A DNA stretch of 10,059 nucleotides from Bacteroidales bacterium. GTDB lineage: Bacteria > Bacteroidota > Bacteroidia > Bacteroidales > F082. Where the stretch lies: contig JAFRRE010000016.1 in NCBI GenBank assembly GCA_017428285.1, forward strand, positions 1 through 10,059. The letters run 5' to 3'. Made by a program: the position numbers and the translations under genes. Below the pieces are notes generated by a model. The model did not search any database and was not told the DNA's origin. It saw nothing but the letters and a program-made list of their open reading frames with translations. Positions within the stretch are counted from its first letter, which is position 1. The number at the start of each line of letters is the position of its first letter. Shown in pieces: positions 6,622 through 10,059 of this stretch.

Positions 6622-6662
6622 CACACCCCGATATGCAATGTCGGGTTTTCATATTAAGATAG
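6622..6662. repeat. 41-bp direct repeat, copy B, with tri-loop palindrome
   Basis: This is the second copy, 121 bp from copy A. The same CCCGATAT-GCA-ATGTCGGG hairpin lies at 6627-6645. The copy ends 9 bp before the stop codon of the minus-strand 80-aa gene, so as a hairpin it could also act in termination, although no T-tract follows on the minus strand. Confidence 0.75.
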
Positions 6663-6670
6663 ACATTTTC

Positions 6671-6913
6671 CTAAGCGTAATCTGCTATCATCTCACAAAC
6701 AGGATCTTCCCTAATAATCTTCGGCGCAGACTTCCCTGCCAATACCAACACTTTCTTGCCATTGCGATAGATGTGGAGCTGCCTTGATCGAACCACAGCA
6801 GTCAGTTCTTTGTCTTCTTGCATGGTCAACCAAAGACGATGGTATTCGCCATCCTCTTCAAACAGTTTCTTTTGCAAATGGGAACACATATTGGTGGTGT
6901 CGAGGGTTATCAT
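6671..6913 (-). CDS. Small protein of unknown function (80 aa)
   Basis: I do not recognise the family. The 80-aa frame from ATG 6913 has no signal peptide or membrane segment. The N-terminal half is mixed charged and hydrophobic (HLQKKLFEEDGEYHRLWLTM), then come QLHIYRNGKKVLVLAGKSAP (about 46-65), likely a beta-hairpin, and an acidic end, IREDPVCEMIADYA. The balanced composition and the gap of only 39 bp after the MATE gene on the same strand suggest a real, co-transcribed gene. No separate promoter was seen in that gap. Its stop (TAG, 6673-6671) lies next to the direct-repeat array. The role is unknown; a link to the transporter is only positional. Confidence 0.6.
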   Translation of the reverse strand: MITLDTTNMCSHLQKKLFEEDGEYHRLWLTMQEDKELTAVVRSRQLHIYRNGKKVLVLAGKSAPKIIREDPVCEMIADYA

Positions 6914-6952
6914 GTTATAACACTTTGTTTATTAATACTTTATAGAATAGGT

Positions 6953-8278
6953 TTAAGCCGTTCGTGTCATGCGTTTTAATGACACCAGCACCAGCGGAAT
7001 GCTGACCATCAAGGTCATTACCTCGGCAATGGGCATACTGAGCCAAATGCCTTTCTGATCGATTATAGGGGTGAGGATAAACATAGGAATCAGCACGAAG
7101 ACGATGCTTCGGCAGAGGGCGATGACCACCGACTCCAAAGGCCGCTCGATGGCGGTGTGGAAACTGCAAGCCACAATGTTTACGAACGACACCAGATAAT
7201 GCAGCGTGACGTAGGTGGTCGCCACGGTGGTCAGCGTCTGCAACTCCAGGTCGCCGTTGCTGAAGGCGCTCGCGATGCCGTGCTTGAAAACCAACACGAG
7301 CAGATACACTCCGATGCCGATGCCGCCACCGAGAAGCAAGGCATTGGCCAACAGCGATTTGACCATTCTGTGGTTTTGGGCGCCGACGCTGTACGACATC
7401 AAAGGATACATGGCCTGCGACAGCCCGAAAATCGACATGTTGACGATGAAGTTGAGGTAGCATACGATGGTGAAGGCCGCCACACCCTTCGTGCCAATCT
7501 CACGCATCAGCACGAGGTTGAAGATATAGGTCGTGACCGCCGCCGAAACCGAAGTCAGCATCTCGGACGAGCCGTTGAAAAACATTTTTTTGATTTCCTT
7601 GTGCCCGCCCATCATCTTGCCGAACTGGACAAACCGAAACAGCACCAAAGCTGCCGTGGTGTTGGCCACACAGGTGGCTATAGCGGCTCCAGCCACACCC
7701 CAGCCCAAACGCAACACGAAGAAATAGTCCAGGACGATGTTTACCACGCAGCAGATGACGCCGCTGACAAACACCCAGTTGGGTTTCCCGTTGAGGCGGG
7801 TGAAGGCCTCCGTGAAGTTGGGGATGCAGTAGAAGATGAAACCACAACCGATGATGCCAAGATATTGTCGGACAAATGGATACACCTCATCATTACTGCC
7901 AAGGAAATAGCATAAAGGCTTGAGGAAAAGGCCAACCAAAACGGATAGCGCCGCAATGGTGACCAACAAGGTGACAAAAGTAAGGGAAGTGTAGCCTTTC
8001 GCTCGTGTTTCGTCACCTTGACCTTTGGCAATACCTGTGATGACGATGCCACCTGAAATAATCATGATGGACACACTCAGCATCGAGCTGATGAGCGGCA
8101 TGGCGATGTTGACTGCGGCAAGACCTAGCGCGCCCACGCCACGGCCTACGAAAAGTCCGTCGATGATGGTCTGCAAGCCAACGATGAGCATCCCTATGAT
8201 GCTCGGCAAGGCATATCTGACAAACTCACGGAAACTGACGCCGATTAGGGCTTTGGTTCTGGAAGGAAGGCTGTTCAT
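6953..8278 (-). CDS. MATE-family multidrug efflux transporter (MepA-like)
   Basis: A 441-aa very hydrophobic protein with about 12 membrane segments, the normal size and layout for MATE (MOP superfamily) antiporters. They use Na+ or H+ gradients to expel cationic drugs or metabolites across the inner membrane. The N-terminal ALPSIIGMLIVGLQTIIDGLF followed by VGRGVGALGLAAVNIAMPL is the conserved MatE start, with the matching second half beginning around 228-250 (FNGSSEMLTSVSAAVTTYIF). The closest subgroup by feel is MepA/DinF, not NorM. It begins with ATG 8278, has its own -7 box at 8345-8352 and is followed by an 80-aa gene 39 bp on. No break or missing part is seen. The actual substrate cannot be read from sequence. 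Confidence 0.92.
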   Translation of the reverse strand: MNSLPSRTKALIGVSFREFVRYALPSIIGMLIVGLQTIIDGLFVGRGVGALGLAAVNIAMPLISSMLSVSIMIISGGIVITGIAKGQGDETRAKGYTSLTFVTLLVTIAALSVLVGLFLKPLCYFLGSNDEVYPFVRQYLGIIGCGFIFYCIPNFTEAFTRLNGKPNWVFVSGVICCVVNIVLDYFFVLRLGWGVAGAAIATCVANTTAALVLFRFVQFGKMMGGHKEIKKMFFNGSSEMLTSVSAAVTTYIFNLVLMREIGTKGVAAFTIVCYLNFIVNMSIFGLSQAMYPLMSYSVGAQNHRMVKSLLANALLLGGGIGIGVYLLVLVFKHGIASAFSNGDLELQTLTTVATTYVTLHYLVSFVNIVACSFHTAIERPLESVVIALCRSIVFVLIPMFILTPIIDQKGIWLSMPIAEVMTLMVSIPLVLVSLKRMTRTA

Positions 8279-8344
8279 TTCATATCCTGAAGCTTAAACG
8301 AGGGCTGCAAGACTATCTCGGCGACTCCTTCTGATAAGCGGCTG

Positions 8345-8352
8345 CAAAAATA
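8345..8352 (-). promoter_or_regulatory. Bacteroidetes -7 promoter box for the MATE gene
   Basis: On the minus strand the bases read TATTTTTG, an exact TAnnTTTG match, about 66 bp before the ATG. A TTTG lies 11 bp further upstream (8367-8364), too close for the usual -33 box. The predicted leader is about 60 nt. Confidence 0.6.
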
Positions 8353-8370
8353 GGGAAAAATATCAAATCT

Positions 8371-9189
8371 TTATTTCAGTGCTTTCACAGGACATTCCTT
8401 GGTGCATTTATGGCAGAGGATGCACTCGGTGGCGTTTTTGCGTTTGCGTGAATCGTTGTTCACTTCCACTTCCATCGGGCACACTTTCAAGCATTTGCCA
8501 CACTGGATGCATTTGCTCTCGTCGCAATGGATGCGCAGCAAGGAGAAGTGGCTCATCGGCTTAAGAAAGACCGTGACGGGACAGATGTATTTGCAGAAGG
8601 CGCGATTATCCTTGAACACAACGGCAAGAAGGATGCCCACCACATAATAGACCAAGTTGCCGATGAGAAACAGCATGAACATGGTGTGCTTGTTGGCTTT
8701 GTCGAAATGGAACAGCAGGAGGACGAGGATTAGCGACAACGCGAACACGATGTAACGGATGAATCCAATCTTTTTTCTCGGACCTTGTGGTCGTTTGTAA
8801 GGGAGGAGGTCAAGTATCATGGCGGTCCAACAGGCATAGCCGCACCAGCCGCGCCCGAAGAGGAGAGGCCCGAAGATCTTGGCGATGAGATAATGAAGCA
8901 CACCTGCGCCCACCACTCCGGAGAACAAATAATACCAAAAGCCCTCGATCTGCATGTTCTCCCTGCATATCAGTCCGAGGAAGACCAACATATAGGCGCC
9001 TACGCCAAACTGGATGAATTCTCTGGCATATTTCCATCCCGCCCTTGACAAGGCCAGTCCAACACCGATGATGGTGCCGATATAGCTGAAGTTGAGCAAA
9101 TAGAACAAGCTGCCTGTTGCCAGCCAAAGTGAAATGGCGATGATCTCGAAAACGGCAAACAGGATGATAGGGGTTTTGTAGTTTTTCAT
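8371..9189 (-). CDS. NapH/CcoG-like membrane protein with two 4Fe-4S ferredoxin clusters
   Basis: This 272-aa protein has about six membrane segments (roughly 8-25, 30-48, 60-76, 86-104, 143-161, 169-191). GRGWCGYACW (Cys116, Cys120) and FCKYICP (Cys199, Cys203) are the paired CxxxC motifs typical of the NapH/NosR/RdxA-CcoG polyferredoxin family. The C-terminus carries two classic 4Fe-4S binding sites: CIQCGKCLKVCP (Cys227, 230, 233, 237) and CILCHKCTKECP (Cys256, 259, 262, 266). Such proteins pass electrons between quinones and periplasmic or cytoplasmic redox partners. No nap, nos or cco gene is nearby, so the partner is unknown. All cysteines appear intact. It lies 108 bp after the preceding barrel gene and could share its transcript; no clear promoter was found. 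Confidence 0.9.
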   Translation of the reverse strand: MKNYKTPIILFAVFEIIAISLWLATGSLFYLLNFSYIGTIIGVGLALSRAGWKYAREFIQFGVGAYMLVFLGLICRENMQIEGFWYYLFSGVVGAGVLHYLIAKIFGPLLFGRGWCGYACWTAMILDLLPYKRPQGPRKKIGFIRYIVFALSLILVLLLFHFDKANKHTMFMLFLIGNLVYYVVGILLAVVFKDNRAFCKYICPVTVFLKPMSHFSLLRIHCDESKCIQCGKCLKVCPMEVEVNNDSRKRKNATECILCHKCTKECPVKALK

Positions 9190-9297
9190 CAGGTTACTTT
9201 TGCAGTAATACGGAGAAGAGCGGATTTTGTTACAGCAGAAGTAAAAAATTACCCCTTCACCACATCAAAAACCATCATCACCACAAAACCAATACCC

Positions 9298-10059
9298 TTA
9301 AAAGCCAAACTCATACCCCGCGCCAATCCAACCACGGAAACCGGTTTCTTTGGTGTAGGATTTCAGTTTGGTGCCTTCGGCGTTGGCATCCACTTGCTTT
9401 TCCATAAGGTAATCGCACAAGATATAGAAATTCAATGTGTTGCGCTTGTCCAATCTGATATCTGCGCCTATTGAACCTCTCAGGCGGTTCACATAGCCGC
9501 CGTTGAAGCCCTTCAAGAACCAGCCAGCCTCGCCTTCCTCGGAATAGTCATCCAAAGTGACATAGACAGAGCCGTCGTAGGCAGCTTCAATGACGGGCGC
9601 ATTCAGATAGTTACGCACCTCGAAATAGGCGTAGGGCTGCACCTTGCCAAAGCCCTTATACAATGCTTTCACTCGGCTTTTCAGCGTCAAGGCGTTCTGG
9701 GGATTTTGGTACATGTTGAAGTCGCCCGTGCGACGTGTCACCCGAAAGCGTTCCTTCAGCGAGAAGTTCCAATTGCCGTAATGTAGGGTTCCCGTGACAT
9801 CGGCCAACAGCCTGTGGCGCGGGTTCTTGAACGACTCGGAATTGGCGCCATAACCATTGATGAGCGCATAGCCCAACCCCAGCTTGATGTTCGGATGCAC
9901 CTTGTAACTCAACGCCATCGTGGTTTGTAGGCGGTCGAGGCTGCCGAAGTTGTTGTCGAAACGCACCTCCTCTTCGAGGGAGATATGCAGGCCTCGGGTG
10001 ATTTTCTTGTCCACACCCAAGGAAATCCTTCCACCATATTCAGGGTCGAGGGCGACGTC
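9298..10059 (-). CDS. Outer-membrane beta-barrel protein, DUF2490-like (5' end outside window)
   Basis: The minus-strand frame is open to the right edge, beginning DVALDPEYGGRISLGVDKK in the window, so the N-terminus and signal peptide lie outside. About 253 residues are visible. They show the alternating pattern of barrel strands (HISLEEEVRF, LGLGYALINGYG, WNFSLKERFRVTRR, VQPYAYFEVRNYL, GSIGADIRLDKRNTLNFYIL) and end in GAGYEFGF with the C-terminal Phe expected for BAM-dependent insertion. RHRLLADVTGTLHYGNWNFSLKER and the PYAYFE segment fit DUF2490 proteins, which are of unknown function. No start within the window is credible; a TTG at 10020 is inside the reading frame. The barrel call is firm, the DUF2490 label moderate. 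Confidence 0.8.
   Translation of the reverse strand, partial: DVALDPEYGGRISLGVDKKITRGLHISLEEEVRFDNNFGSLDRLQTTMALSYKVHPNIKLGLGYALINGYGANSESFKNPRHRLLADVTGTLHYGNWNFSLKERFRVTRRTGDFNMYQNPQNALTLKSRVKALYKGFGKVQPYAYFEVRNYLNAPVIEAAYDGSVYVTLDDYSEEGEAGWFLKGFNGGYVNRLRGSIGADIRLDKRNTLNFYILCDYLMEKQVDANAEGTKLKSYTKETGFRGWIGAGYEFGF

Noticed and set aside
6409..6624. 71-aa minus-strand open frame
   Set aside because: It overlaps the hairpin/repeat array, and its Cys/Gly/His-rich translation looks like a by-product of the repeats.
6501..6662. Possible CRISPR array (two similar repeats with a spacer)
   Set aside because: Only two copies, an 80-bp gap that is itself folded and self-complementary, and no cas genes in the window.
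7157..7915. 252-aa plus-strand open frame
   Set aside because: Shadow of the MATE gene: the His/Asp/Gln-rich composition is typical of the antisense of membrane-protein codons.
9195..9202. TACTTTTG on the plus strand, an exact -7 box match
   Set aside because: It points into the intergenic gap and then antisense to the barrel gene, with no plus-strand gene behind it; the TTTTG upstream is only 16 bp away, shorter than the usual spacing.

Overview
The window reads as chromosomal DNA of a Bacteroidales bacterium (Bacteroides/Prevotella-like). Several upstream regions carry the Bacteroidetes -7 promoter box TAnnTTTG, strong Shine-Dalgarno sites are mostly absent, and an outer-membrane barrel ends in phenylalanine. 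No rRNA, tRNA, CRISPR array or intact transposase was seen. The species cannot be fixed from the window.

Left part (1-2447): a regulatory and toxin-antitoxin-like block around a divergent intergenic region (1238-1366). Leftwards run a 68-aa winged-helix-like ORF, an XRE helix-turn-helix regulator and an ImmA/IrrE-type zinc peptidase that leaves the window. The last two overlap as ATGA. A 10-bp perfect inverted repeat lies just upstream of the XRE gene. Rightwards run a Panacea/DUF4065 (SocA/GepA-like) protein and, overlapping it by 8 bp, a 156-aa protein that is the natural candidate for its toxin partner.

Middle (2448-6052): a 433-bp gap holds a probable terminator, two -7 promoter boxes, a possible structured RNA and a hairpin just ahead of the next gene. 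Two overlapping DUF262-family genes follow. The first (419 aa) has the DGQQR nucleotide-binding-type domain but no visible HNH nuclease. The second (640 aa) has both DUF262 and a C-terminal DUF1524 HNH nuclease. They look like a two-protein GmrSD-type restriction or antiphage system. This section is clearly poorer in G+C than the right side (about 32% in 3301-3360 against about 57% in 7261-7320, counted by hand), which fits a defence island acquired by transfer.

Spacer (6053-6670): no credible gene. It holds an AGCTT-rich stretch, then a dense array of hairpins: three kinds of short stem with 3-nt loops, a 41-bp direct repeat in two copies, and a long nested stem between the copies. It sits between convergent gene ends and looks like a REP-like or structured-RNA element.

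Right part (6671-10059), all on the minus strand: an 80-aa unknown protein, a MepA-like MATE efflux transporter with its own promoter box, a NapH/CcoG-like membrane ferredoxin protein, and the C-terminal part of an outer-membrane beta-barrel (DUF2490-like). These look like ordinary core genes flanking the island.
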